Assembly: GCA_018881555.1 (NCBI GenBank)
Contig: JACAXG010000009.1
Span: forward strand, 11,055,613-11,119,612
Direction of reading: 5' to 3'
DNA length: 64,000 bases
Origin: Amblyornis subalaris
Lineage: Eukaryota; Chordata; Aves; Passeriformes; Ptilonorhynchidae
The notes below the pieces were generated by a model that had not been told where the DNA came from, did no database searches, and saw only the letters and a list, made by a program, of their open reading frames with translations. Positions 49,918 through 61,631 of the stretch are shown here, in pieces. Both the position numbers and the translations under genes were made by a program. Each line of letters begins with the position of its first letter. Within the stretch, counting starts at the first letter, position 1.

Positions 49918-52900
49918 GCTTTTCATGGGTGCTTGGCATTTGGCCAGTGTCAAAGCACGACACAAGGTCATTCCGACTTTTAGTGGAAGAGATTTTGCCA
50001 TATGGGTGGATGCTCCTATCACAGGGCCATCTACCTGTAACAGGGCAATATTTAGCAACAGAAAATACAATTCTAACATGAGCAGGTTTGTTTTGCTACA
50101 TTAAATGCTGCATGTAATTTCTAGAGAGAAGTTGCTCCTTCTTTCCAGACTCTTTTTTAAAGCAAGCAGAAAGCTGCTGTGCATGGTGCCCTTTTCACTC
50201 TAGGCAAACCCATGTCAACGTGGGATAAAGAATCACCCATTTAGGTACATTTTCTATTGACTTCTCACTCTGAGTGCTGGCTGGGTCATCTACATCAAAA
50301 GCACAGCTTCGAACAGAAATTGTGCTAAGTGTTACCTATACAGTTTAGCCAGGGCTAGACATGTCTGTGTACACCACAGCTTTACTGCTCTCAGTTCTGG
50401 CATTTCTCATTTCTGTGACAGGAATGAAATAAAATGCACAACATAGTTGGTCTTCCCAGGATTTGTCTCATGACTGCACTTGACAACACACCGCAATGGA
50501 TGAAGATCATTTTGGTTCAATTATTGCTTCAGAAAAAAACCCAAGCTGTTCTATGAGTCATAGAATGTATGCAAATATATATTAATATACACGTCTTTCT
50601 AGCACGATAAAGTTGGCCTGAAAACAGTGGTTCAAAGATGATAGCTAATTATTTCATTAAGTGGAAGGCTGATGCATATCATAATAAGTCTTTCAGAGAG
50701 AGCTGCTTTTGCAACATTGGTCAGAGAGAATCCGTGAGTGTTTTCTGTGAGAAATCCTATATCATATTTTTTTTTGTTCCTCACCAACCAGCATTGCTAT
50801 ATTCTTTCTGCCTAAGCATTTTTCTCTCCTGCAGCTTAAGGTGGATGTCAGAGTGTTACTGTATGCATCAATTGTACTTCAGTGATTATATTAGATATAT
50901 CTTAATATATCAAAAGTATTTCGTTTTTTGTTACTGCCCTTAAATCTCTCATGTACACTGGTGCAGAGTTCCACATAACAAAAGTATCATTGCTAAGTGT
51001 ACTCTCAGCACAGGGTAAAGAAACACGTCTTGTGTCCTGTCTTGAGCTGCCTCTTCTCTGCACAGAAGAAAAAGGCTTTGTTTTCAACCTGCAATTTTGG
51101 CCCACCAGCCCAGCACTTCACTCCTTTCTGGAAAAAGGCTGTTACCCAGAAACATCCCTTCTCTCCTTGCTCCTTACCACCAGCACTAAGCTTCCTTTGC
51201 CTTACAGCTTCAACACAATTTCAAACTTCTACAAGGGAAGTGGAGTGTGTGTGGTGAGTTCCCTTTTCCTGTCATTTTGTTTCCAGTTCTGCCTTGTTTC
51301 CGGTCCTGGGTTCCATTTGAAGATGGCAGTTGGGATAAGGACAGGAAAATTCATGTGTTTAATTCTCTGTTTCTGAGAACTTGCTGACGTATCTGTATAT
51401 TTAAGGCAGCGTAACATCAGAGTAAGGCCAGCTGTCTGCCGCATCTATGCATGTACGTGTAGTGAGTAACTGGAAATATCTTAAAGGCCTCTGTTTTTCC
51501 TAATATGAGGTACTTACTTTTACTTGTGTAGGTCACATGATTTGCCCTGTCTATCTACAAAGCACATCCACAGTTTCGGAAAAATTGCAAGTAATTGTTA
51601 ATGACACACACTGAGAGGCCTTTGGAGATTTCTGATTTAAGACAAAGCACTCCCTCATAACAGCATTAATACACAATGTGTTTCCAAGACTGAAAAGACT
51701 GGGTACACTGTTGAAGTGCTTGCAGACCTTTGAAAAACTTCTGACCTGGTAGATTGCCACAGAAGTCTATAAATACATAACAACTGTCATGTAACTCTTG
51801 ATATTCTTAGTTGGTTTGCCAATTACTTTAAAAAAATGTGTATAGTCTGTCACTATTCAGTATAGCTAAACACATCGTCTTCTACTATGCAGAAAACACT
51901 ATTTATCTTAATAGTTTTCTCACTGATTATGGATTAAATAATGTGTCTTCCTGATAGCATCCAAGCTGAGTGTAAAAGCACAAAAATGTCTATTTAGTTT
52001 TGAAAGTTATTAGAATTGAAATATAGGGCTACTTCGTTTTCCTTAAGAAAGTCCAAGGAATGTTAGAAAAAAAAATTCAAACCCTAAATCATTCTGGTTA
52101 ACATGAAGCACCTATGCCATATCTGTCTGTGCACAATTGTGTCAAGGGTAAAGTAATAACAATACTGGAACTAGTTTTGAAAGGAAATTTAAAAATACAT
52201 TCCCTTTGCATTGCAATACATTGTAAGACATGACATATGCTTAATTATGTTAATACAAACTCTTTTCTTATCTTCCAGAAGCAGCAGCAGCTAATGGGAG
52301 ATTTCTGAACACCTAATATTACTGATTCATCACAGGCTAAGGTATTTCGGAGGCATATGGTGTCCACTTTCCCCTCCGTTAAACCTGGCTGGCATCATAC
52401 ACAGAGTCTGTGCCAGTTAACTGTAGAGAAGTGGGGAGTTCTACATTCTGCACTTGTTCTTTTTCTCTCATGCTGTGAATGCCTTTTCCACAGATAACCA
52501 TAATAAAAATGGACGGATAGCCCTTGGTGCAAAGCAATACCCTGGCAATCTCCTCTACTGTGACAATAGCCTGAACACCAGACTGCAGGAACAGGGTCCT
52601 GCTTGCCCTCAGTTCTCATATTTCCAATTCTGTCACTGCCCAGAATGAGCTGTGGGCATGAGTACAATCAAACCCGCCAGCACAGTGCTTGTATCATCAA
52701 GGGGGAGGCACCTTTTAAGCAGCAAGTTCAAACAGGACAACAACTGCAGAGAGCTGGCAATCCATGTCTCCCACATGGGCAAGAACCCAAACTACTGGAC
52801 TGCTGTGCAAAAGCCCACAACCCCTTTCTTCATTTCCCATCTATGCTCAGAGGACACCTCAATGTTCTGATTATTGAAAGAACCCAAATGTCCACACAGA

Positions 52901-55471
52901 AGCCCCAAGCATAGAATGCCACACATTCCTATGTCTAATATTTCCAGTTACTTGGCTCTATTTGGCCCTGGTGCAGATTCTTCACCAATCAGTAGAGGGA
53001 CAGTGTTGCACAATGAGCCTTTGGAATTGCCTCCTAGAAGGATTTCACTGATAATACAAAGAGACAGGGCACCAAAGTGTGTGTCTCTCCTACTGGGAAC
53101 AAAGCTATCCTGTTCAAGTGTCACAGTGCCTGGGATGGGAATTCACAAGATACAGTCTGAAAATGGCACAAAGCCACAGTGTGTAACTAAGCAAAGACAT
53201 TTCTCCACAGTTGCATATTGCAAATGAGGATCTAGAAAGAAGTCTGAGATCTAAACACATTGAACAATTCAGTCCATTTCCTACTACCCTTATTTGTATA
53301 AAAACAACAGTAAGAATGATTGACTTTTAGCTCTTCCTCTTTCCTCTTACACTGTAAGTGCACATATAAAAACAGAGCTATCAAAGATCACTATCACATG
53401 TTCAAATATTTGTCCATGTTTGAAAAATCTAACTACTTCTAAATGATAAATCCCTTAGTTACCATTCACCTTCAACAATATTAGGAGTCATTAGCAGGCA
53501 GTTTATAAGGCAGAGGAGAAAAAAAGATTTGCTAAATAAATAGTTTATTGGAAAACACTTGCCCAGTTCTCAAGTCAGTAGCTGATTAATGAGACAAGCA
53601 GAAAATCTGGCTGCACAGAGAATGACCTAACAGAAAACTTCAGTGCACCAAAGGTTTACTTTATTATAACGTGGGACATCGAGACAGATTTTACAAGATA
53701 CTAGATGTCTCTTTCAGGTGGATTTTAATGTAACAACCAGTTATACATACTCACATTGTACCACATCACTGCCTTCACAGTCTAAACACAACCTAGTAAT
53801 TCATTCCTGCAGAAAATACCAGCAGCGAATCCATTTTGGGAACTTCAGCTGTCCTAACACTGCTGAGGACTGAACATTGCATAGGATTGTGAAAATGGTT
53901 ATTCTGAAGACACGATATCAGAACAGAGGTCTATCCAGTGCAGGATCCTATTTCTGACAACAGATGCTTAGCCAATGGGAATAAGAACAGGGCAAGCACA
54001 TCCAGTGTACCCCTAGTCTGTCCCTTCCAGTTTGGGAAGATTTAGAGATTTCTGGATTGGAAGGTTTCCTTTGGATGATAAAGATTCCCAGCTATCAATG
54101 TCCCTTTTCCCACAAATCTGTTTCTTCTGTTTTCTCTGTCACTTTTGAGCTAAAATGTAGCCATCAAATTTCTCCCTCTGCTCTTTACCTACCTTGTTTC
54201 CAGTCTTCATGAGCTAGAGGGCCCACTCCTCAGTTACAGCATCATCATAAGCCCTTTTCCAGGCTAGGGCCATGAAGCCCAGAAATTCACTGTCATCGCA
54301 AAGCCCTCCTTACTTTAGTCCCAGACAAGATCTACCATGCAGACCCTATGAAATGTGCCTTCCTGTACAGAAACTAAACATGAATCAATGAATCCCACCC
54401 TCGTCCATCACCGAGAGAGGATACGGTTCCAACCTACCAGCCTGGGTGTGTGGAGACCTAAATAGGGAGAGGTTATGGTAAATGTATTCATTCAGTTACA
54501 AACTGGAGCTGAAGAATGGGGCCAATATTTACATATGATTGTGTAAAAATATTCTTTCTCAAATTTTTAATTTGTCTTTGAGAGAACCTTACAAACAGCA
54601 GGAATCCTGCCTCTTATCCTGGTGCAGTTCAGCTTTCTTATATAGACCTGCAACCTACTAGAATTACCAAAACCCACTAAGGAGAAATAGAGCACTTTGA
54701 CATTAAAATGCATGGAGTAGTTTTGGGCTGTTCACACAAGATGCCTACCCGAAAGAGATTATTTTCAGCAACTGGCATTACGCAGAATCTCCCTTACAAG
54801 GAGTAGGAGAGTATCTGAATAACAAGGGTCAAGCAAGAGCACAAAAGGCATTGAAAGAATGTGCAGTTTTGATGACCCTTAAAAATCTTGCATCAAATTG
54901 CAAGCTACTTTTTATGTCATCAATCTAATAGGTATTGAATTCCTTTTCTGTGTTTGGTGCATTCCTAAAGCAAGGTCTAAATAAAGTACCGAACTGTAGT
55001 GCTACCTCCCTTTTTCTATTTTAAGCACCCTGAATGTTATCAGCAATGAAGAATACCTCAAAAAGTCATATGCTCTGTGCTCCATTGGACCTCTTAGCAT
55101 AAAATGGTACAGAGCTACACTCCCAAAGGATGTGAGCAGCAAATATTGTGCCTCTGTGAAGATCCCAGCATGCAGAAGACACATCTGCTTTCCTGAGACA
55201 CCCACCATCCACCCGCTAATGGCACAGGGAACAGTCAGTGGTCTGCATGACCCAAGGGGAGTTCTCAGAAACCAAGAACAGATCAAAAATGATGTCACCT
55301 TTTTGCTTTTCTGCTGCCCTTCCACCTGGTGTGATGTTGAGTTTTATGCAACTCTTTAGGGCTTTTGGGCTTTTTGGCACCACAGTACATTGGCTGGAAT
55401 TTGTAGTGGGTTCATTAGAATCCTAGAAGCACTTACCTGTAGCATGTCTACTTACCCAAAGAGTAAGACCC

Positions 55472-55583
55472 CCCCCTCCTGTTTTTTGTTTTGTTTTGTT
55501 TTGGATTGTTTTGTTGGTTAGTCAGTTTTGGGTTGGGGTGGGTTTTTTTCTGTTTTGTTTAAGTTTGGGTTTTTTTTAATTAT
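55472..55583 (+). repeat. (TTTTG)n and T/G-rich simple sequence
   Basis: A C-run is followed by TTTTG units and then G/T-only tracts, in intron 1. One strand is almost free of A and C, the kind of strand asymmetry seen in simple-sequence expansions. Confidence 0.8.
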
Positions 55584-58500
55584 AAGGGAAGGTCTGGCTT
55601 AATTTTGAGATATCAGAATGAACCAGCAGCCTTTGTGTTAAGAAAGAGGTCTTGCTGTCTTTTGGACTGATACAAACCTATTGTGGAAATTAGTAACTTT
55701 CTGCAGCCCTATTACAGTCAAAGCCCTTTTCTGTCTTTAAAAGCATCTCTGCCAAAGTAGAAGCTAGTTTGTTCCATCTTTTGACAGTCTTCCTGCAAGA
55801 ATCTTTCTTTGGAATATATGAAACATATTTAACATTAGAAATAGAGTCTTACATAATACCAAACCCCTTTAAGCAAGAACTGTAGAGCTAAGAAAAAGCC
55901 CGATTTTTCAGTCAAGCTTAACAGGGACATAATAAGTGATTATTCAAAGTCTCTCTCATTGTTCCTTGCATTATAAGTTATTTTTTAGATGAAATGGGTC
56001 ATTACTTTCTCAGAAATATTGCAAAATTTTATATATTGTCTATTTCATTAATAATAGAATGGTCAAGAATCTTTTTAGTTGTTTTAAGACAGCTATGTTA
56101 CACTGGTCTCAGGATGTTATACCTTGCCCTGGGATCTGTCAGTTTAGTGCCAAGCCTCTCCCTACTTTTCCCCTTGAAAGGAAACTCTCTGACAGTAGAA
56201 CAATCAAGAACATCCACAGAGAGCAGCATTTTGCAGCCTTTGTGAGGTGACTACATATTGTAAACTAACAACAGCTATTAGAGCTGAAATCTGAAGGTGA
56301 ACTGTAGTGATTTTAAAGTAACCATACATAATTGATTGCAGGACTGAATGAAAGATTGTTTTATAATAGCAAACAGGAGACTGATCAAAGCAGGAAGGAA
56401 AGAAAATGAGTTTTTGAAAAGAGTTAAGTTTAAAAACACATAATCTGCAGAGAAGCAGAACACCCTCAAAGCCACCACTTAAAATTATTGATATTATTTT
56501 TGAAGCCCTTTATTGAAGGCATGTACAGGTCCCTCCCAGGTAGATTCAGTACTTGTGTGCCTCATGCAGTACAAATTGATAGAGAGGGATGCAATTTCTG
56601 CCTGCATCAAAGATATTTAAATTAAACAAGACAGATAGCATTGAATAACAGTGCTTTATACACTAGCACTTTTTTTTGGTTTTTAGTTGGGTTTTTCTTG
56701 TTATCATGTTCTTGCAAAACTGTTCTCCAAACTGCTAGAAAGAACATTCCAGGATACATACCTTAGGATCAGGAATTTTCAAAGAAGTGGCTTTTGTCCG
56801 AGAAAAGTAAAGGGCTGACTGAAATCGACTGAATGACTGAGCAAAACGATAGAAGATTTCAAGCTCTGCATCATCTGCTAGCTAGTTCAGCTCTTAATTT
56901 CAAAGTACTGCATATTCACCATGTAGTGTCCTGTCACTCAGTCCAGTGACAAAAGGTCCTCATTGTAATTGAGACAAACTGTTCTTCTCATTAGGAGCTT
57001 TGCAGAGGCTGCAGAGACCAACAGTCAGGAGAATGAACTGCCTCTGTGTTCAGGAGGGAGGTATTTACAGAGCACACTTGAAGTACCAACATGGGAGAAA
57101 TTTTGCTTGGTGCATTGAATTTGCATTGTTTTGAGCACAGGCTGTAGATAAAGAGAAAAGTTAAATATGCAGGCTGGTTTCTCTGACATTAATGTCCCTT
57201 CTGCATAGGAATGCTTCTTGTCAACATGTGGGGGTTTTAATATGAAAATTACCTTAATGAGGGGAATACTAAGCTTTTTTGAAATCCGCTTGCATTTTCT
57301 ATGCTTCATTCCACATGACAGCAAGTGGAATACAAGCAAGAATACACCCAGCAGAAGGCATATTGTAAAAGATTGCTCCCCTAATAATGTTAGACAAGTA
57401 AGATAACAGCATTACTGTCAGTGTGAATTCAAATTTCCAGATGAATTTACATCAGCCATTTCCATGCCATGCATGCATTTGCTGCCAAGAAATACTTGCA
57501 TGACAGAGCTTTCTGGCAAAATTATTTGCAGGATTTTATTCTTTTAATCTGGGAGAGATGCACACCTCATGTCCTGCCAGTCAGCAAAGAAAAGAAAATG
57601 GCATTTAATCAACAAGTCATATCTAACTAACACAGATCTTCCAAAGATCTTCACAATTGAACATGAATGCTGACAAGCATATGCGCATTTTGTGATGAGA
57701 AAAGGGCATATTTTGCACAGTACATTATCATTGTTGAAGGATGCACTTCTAGCTTTCTTGATAATTCAAAGTTCATTAATCTGTGACTAAGCTTATTAAA
57801 CACACATTTCTGTTTTTCCTTTAACTTTGGTTGCCACAGTTTCAAGAACCGTGCCTTTTTACTTGCCTCCCAAGCCAGCTCTGTTGGCCAATCCCCCTAG
57901 CTCTTCTTTCTTATTTACAAGCTCAGTCATTGATAAAAATGCTACAGCTTGATAAGTGGTAAAAAAAAGAGGACCCAAACGTGAAGAAAAACATGTCTAA
58001 GGCAAACATACCTTCCTTTAAACTTGTAATCTATCAAATACTACTTGTCAAAAAAGGCAAGAGAGGGCAAGAAAAGTTTCTCAGTGAACTCCAATGACTC
58101 CAGTAGACTTTCACCATAGTCCCAGAAACCAGTTCTTTCAGCACACAAAGTTTTTCCAAGTATCATGGATATGCCTATATTATTTCAGGTAGCAAGGAAT
58201 GTCCTTTCCAAAATGTACAGTTCTTTGGCACTGAAGGGGGTCTTTTTGAACAGTAAATTCTTGAAAGCAGAATTTTCTAGACTTTTTTATGTGTTTCTTG
58301 GAGTGAAGAATTTTTACGTGTTAACTAAATTTTGGAAATAAATTATTTCAAAGACAACCCTTTCTTCTGGTTGTGTAGATTGCCTGCAGCACTAATTTGT
58401 ACAAGTGATATAAATTGCTAACTACCTTGTTGTACGTACACTAATATATATAAACCTCAAAATGCGTTAAGGTTTTACCAGAAGCATAGAGAGAGAAAAT

Positions 58501-61424
58501 CTTGCTAGGAAACCTCTGAATTCCTGTTACAAACTGGGTAACACCTGTTAGGAAATGTTGGAAGTAGAGAATACCGAAGAAGATTCCAGAGTTTCACACA
58601 ATGAAAGAAATTACTTTACTGCTGCTTAGACTTATTAAATAAGACATTTTTTCCACAGCCAGCAAATTTAGTGACTCCTAGAAAAATTAGGTTTGACAAG
58701 TTCTGCAGAATCTGAAAGTAAAGGAATTTGTCACCAAGAGAAAGAAGCTATGTAACATTGTCCTGATTTGTAATAGATTAACAATGGAAAGAGCAGACAG
58801 AAACCCAGAAATGAAAGTGCTACTTGTTGCACAGCAAAGCTGCAACACCATCAGAAGTGAGGCAAGGGGTTTTTTTTTTGTTTCCAGATTAACCTAACAC
58901 TGACATTCAGGGAACTGGGATGACAGTTTAACCTCCTCTAGGCTTGTTCCGTACCTATGATCTTCATTCAAAGGAAACTGTTGTCAAATAAATAGAATTC
59001 ATGGTAGATAATAAAAAGTGTCATTCTTGAAAGAAGAAACATGGCAAAGGGAAACAAGGTGCTGTGAAGAAAACAGAAGTAGTATGCTATGAAAGGGAAA
59101 AAGTACACTCAACTCTCACTTTATTAAGGACCTTTTCTTTCCATGGTTCTCACCTCTCTTACTGATAAGAATTAAAATGCCATTTTAAGCTCTAAAAATA
59201 CCTTTCTGTATAATCTATTATGCTAGACTGCCTTCATGTTTGGAGTATTGGCTAACAGGACAAAGGAAATTTCAGACTGAATATAACATACACTACTCCA
59301 ACAGTGAGAGCTACTTGATTGTGATAACAGCATTCCAATGGAAGGAAAAACCCAAATTGTATGAACTATTTGAAGTTAGACTGAACAAAAACAAAAACCT
59401 ACAAACTTACTGCATGCAGTAGCAGGAGGATAGCTTAGAAAACAGCGGTGTAAGATCTGGTACCTGAGTAATCAATATACATAAGAATATCTTCTTTCTA
59501 AAATATCAAGCTGTTTATGATATCTTAGATAAGGTACTGCCATTGGACAACAAATGTTTTGAGCTAATTATGAAGCTACAGCTGTTAATTTGTGACTGAG
59601 TTAGAGTGAAGAACATATGATTTTCAGTTTAAATGAGAATTTCCTCTTAGGAATGCTATTCCTTGCTGTTGCTGCCTGACCATAATCTTTCTTAGATCTT
59701 CTTGTCTACAGCTCAAAAGGTTGCAATTTAACCTGGACTCAGACACAAATGTAGTGGTTTTATATAGAATTAAAAAGTCAGACACAAATGTTATTTCATT
59801 TCAGATGAAACAATGGCACTGTAAGTCAGCCAAGAGAAGACTCCTGTCCTACAAAAAACATTCTCTGTAGGTCATAGATACTGTTATTTTCCAAAGAGCA
59901 GAATATGACAGATAAAACTAATCTCATATACTGAAAGCTAATTCCTCAAAGAATCATCATCCAAATGGTCACTAATGAGCTCCATTTTAGGAAACCTCTG
60001 GGGTCTACCTGAAAAGAGATCTTTTCCTCAATCAGAAGCCAGCATATGCTGCTTGTACATTATTTAGTATTAAAGCACAGGCCATACTTATCAACACATA
60101 GATGTAGAATGTGTAGCATCTCAAAACGAATGTTGTTATTGTGCCTGTACAAGATACTTTTTTTACAAACTGTGATGCAGGGTTTTTTTGTCAATCTCTT
60201 GACATGCTGCAGTCATCATTATATATCTTTAGCAACAACAACATTTCTGTAGTAGTAATTTCTGTACTTCAAAGAAAAAGACAGAAGCTGAAAAAACAGG
60301 ACAAACAAGTGAACAGAAGAACTGAAATAAACAAAGCATATGGTTATGAGTCACGGCAAATTCTTTAATCTGTGTTGACAAAGATTATGGTGACTAAATA
60401 CTACGGGTGCATGAAACTCATGGCAGTAGACCTGTATAGCAATCCAAAATAGATAATCTAAAATGTCAACTTCTACAAAAATTAAGCCATTTACTAGATC
60501 TGCAAGGTAAGAGGGGTACAGTAACAGTTTGAAGGCAGAACTGTCTGTCTCACACAAATAGGCTCTGTTTCCCAGCTCCCAAGTAGCTGCATATGGCACA
60601 TATCATGCCCTTTCCTGGGCAACAACACTGGGAGATTGTTGAGACCCTCCATTATAGAAGCTACAAAATTGCCTTCATGGGCAGCNTTAATTTCCCCTAC
60701 TCAGGAAAGAAATTTGGAGTTTAATTTTCACTGTGAAGAATGACTGAGCATGGCCAACACAAATGTACTCCCCTGCTATAAGAAAAGATACTTCTAAAAT
60801 TGCTCTGGTAATTATCATAACAAGAAATGAACTCATGATGTCAATTAGAATTTGATGGTTCCCAAGAGATTTTGACTTTCTTTTAAAAAGTTTCATTTTG
60901 TTAACCAGTTAATCTAAGTTGTGAAATCCCCTTCAGATCCACAGTTTTTGCCTGCATTATAGCAAGAAAGAATTTGATCTACACCCTGGATTGTGCCTTT
61001 GTTCAGAACCAACGTTCGTGTCAATTACTGAGTTCCATGGGGGATGCCTGTAGCCTCTAGAGCACTGTCATTAGCTCAGGGCTTATCAAAATTAAATATA
61101 TATAAGGGAACCTGTATTAAAAAGCAATAGCCCAAATCTTTCTCTGGATTAACATTTTGGATACTACTACATGTTTCAGGGGCTTTTATGATTAAACTTA
61201 CATTTTTTTCCCCACTTTCAGCTGTCCTAACTGCTGTTACTCACTATAATCTATAATTGACAAAAACATACCAAATGTAAACAAAACATCACTTGATTAT
61301 TCTGACAGTCAATAGACAGATCTCCATGCAAGCGTGATCTCATGCTATTAATACCAGCTTTGCAACATCACGGCACATCACACAGGAAACGGGACTGGAA
61401 AGGGTATCAAGGCAAATCTGTTAC

Positions 61425-61494
61425 CTGGTCGATCGGTTTTTGCTTTTCCACCAGTGACTGATGAAATCATAGATCCAGAAGATGAGGCTTCCAT
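61425..61494 (-). CDS. ANO4: ANO4 coding exon 1 (start codon, residues 1-23 plus one base)
   Basis: The exon encodes MEASSSG followed by a short Ser/Gly/Lys-rich stretch ending TDRP, then a G that starts codon 24 (phase 1). MEASSSG is the ANO4 N-terminus as I recall it from mammals. The next residues differ from the human sequence, as expected for a poorly conserved disordered tail. The start context is good (A at -3, G at +4). The donor reads CCAG|gtaacag. The reading frame stays open for 45 codons upstream, back to the probable acceptor at 61631, so an N-terminal extension is not excluded. The MEASSSG start is preferred because it matches the family. Confidence 0.88.
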
Positions 61495-61631
61495 GTTTAT
61501 TGACCCTCTGACGTGTAGGAGTGAAGGATGCCCATCCACAGGCAGATGCTGTGACACTGCGTAGCTTGCTGCAATTCTCCTCTGACAGACTTGCACACAC
61601 TTTTCAGCCCCATGAATAGATAAATTTATAC
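61495..61631 (-). other. ANO4: probable 5' leader of the ANO4 start-codon exon
   Basis: Reading the minus strand, a strong acceptor lies just upstream of the start codon. A branch-point-like TACTAAT (61653-61647) is followed by a pyrimidine-rich run and TCCTGTCAG, which would start the exon at 61631. That gives a 207-nt exon with 137 nt of leader before the ATG. It implies at least one further 5' non-coding exon at higher coordinates, which I could not identify. The alternative is that transcription begins within this stretch, but I see no TATA box or CpG island. The acceptor is inferred from sequence only. Confidence 0.55.
61497..61613 (-). promoter_or_regulatory. upstream ORF (38 codons plus stop) in the ANO4 leader
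   Basis: On the minus strand an ATG at 61613-61611 opens a frame of 38 codons closed by TAA at 61499-61497. The ANO4 start codon begins at 61494, so only two bases separate the stop from the main ATG, and the frames differ. The upstream ATG has a weaker context (T at -3, G at +4). If this leader is transcribed, ribosomes translating this ORF would terminate directly before the main start, which favours either repression or reinitiation. The peptide resembles nothing I recognise. The ORF is certain in the sequence; its use is inference. Confidence 0.5.

Larger units (their letters stand above)
48857..49964 (+). mobile_element. solo LTR of an endogenous retrovirus (copy 2)
   Basis: A 1108-bp block starting TGTGTTGG and ending GACACA, with TG...CA termini. 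It shares its order of motifs with copy 1 (GGTTTTTGGTAGC near the start, the AAGCTGCTGGAAGCTTCC stretch, the GTGAGGCCC repeats, GGCATTTGGCCAGTGTCAA at the end). AATAAA near 49761 gives the sense as plus, antisense to ANO4. A GTGA microsatellite lies near the 3' end. ACAAG occurs at 48851-48855 and again at 49962-49966, but its position does not fit a normal target duplication outside the TG...CA ends. No internal retroviral genes are present. The open frames in it are repeat-derived. Confidence 0.85.
45533..61424. other. ANO4 intron 1 of the coding region (about 15.9 kb)
   Basis: The intron separates the start-codon exon from exon 2. It contains one solo LTR (48857-49964) and a T/G-rich simple stretch near 55470-55580. 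Its 3' end holds the open segment described as a possible alternative first exon. No other exon was supported. Confidence 0.65.
1..61631 (-). other. ANO4: ANO4 (anoctamin-4) locus, 5' part, seven coding exons
   Basis: Seven minus-strand exons encode an anoctamin N-terminus. Phases agree at every junction (1, 1, 0, 0, 2, 2, then 2 at the last donor), every intron has GT-AG ends, and the joined reading frame is open for 251 codons. ANO4 is favoured over its closest paralogue ANO3 because the motifs DVDFSEILNAIQE, AKDVN, TSTSDDASRLE and LHAPWEVLGKYAE match ANO4 as I remember it, while ANO3 differs there. Anoctamin-4 belongs to the TMEM16 family of calcium-activated channels and lipid scramblases; it has been reported as a calcium-dependent cation channel and scramblase. 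Only about the first quarter of a protein of roughly 955 residues is present. The next exon, expected to begin around FIIHNK, was not found in 1-2714 and should lie beyond the left edge. Confidence 0.95.

Noticed and set aside
48851..49966. ACAAG on both sides of LTR copy 2 as a target-site duplication
   Set aside because: The right-hand copy overlaps the terminal CACA of the LTR, and alignment with copy 1 places the end at that CA, so the match is probably chance.
50951..51376. A 141-codon plus-strand open frame in intron 1
   Set aside because: No recognisable domain, biased toward Ser, Leu, Phe and Cys as expected from pyrimidine-rich intron sequence, and no splice context.
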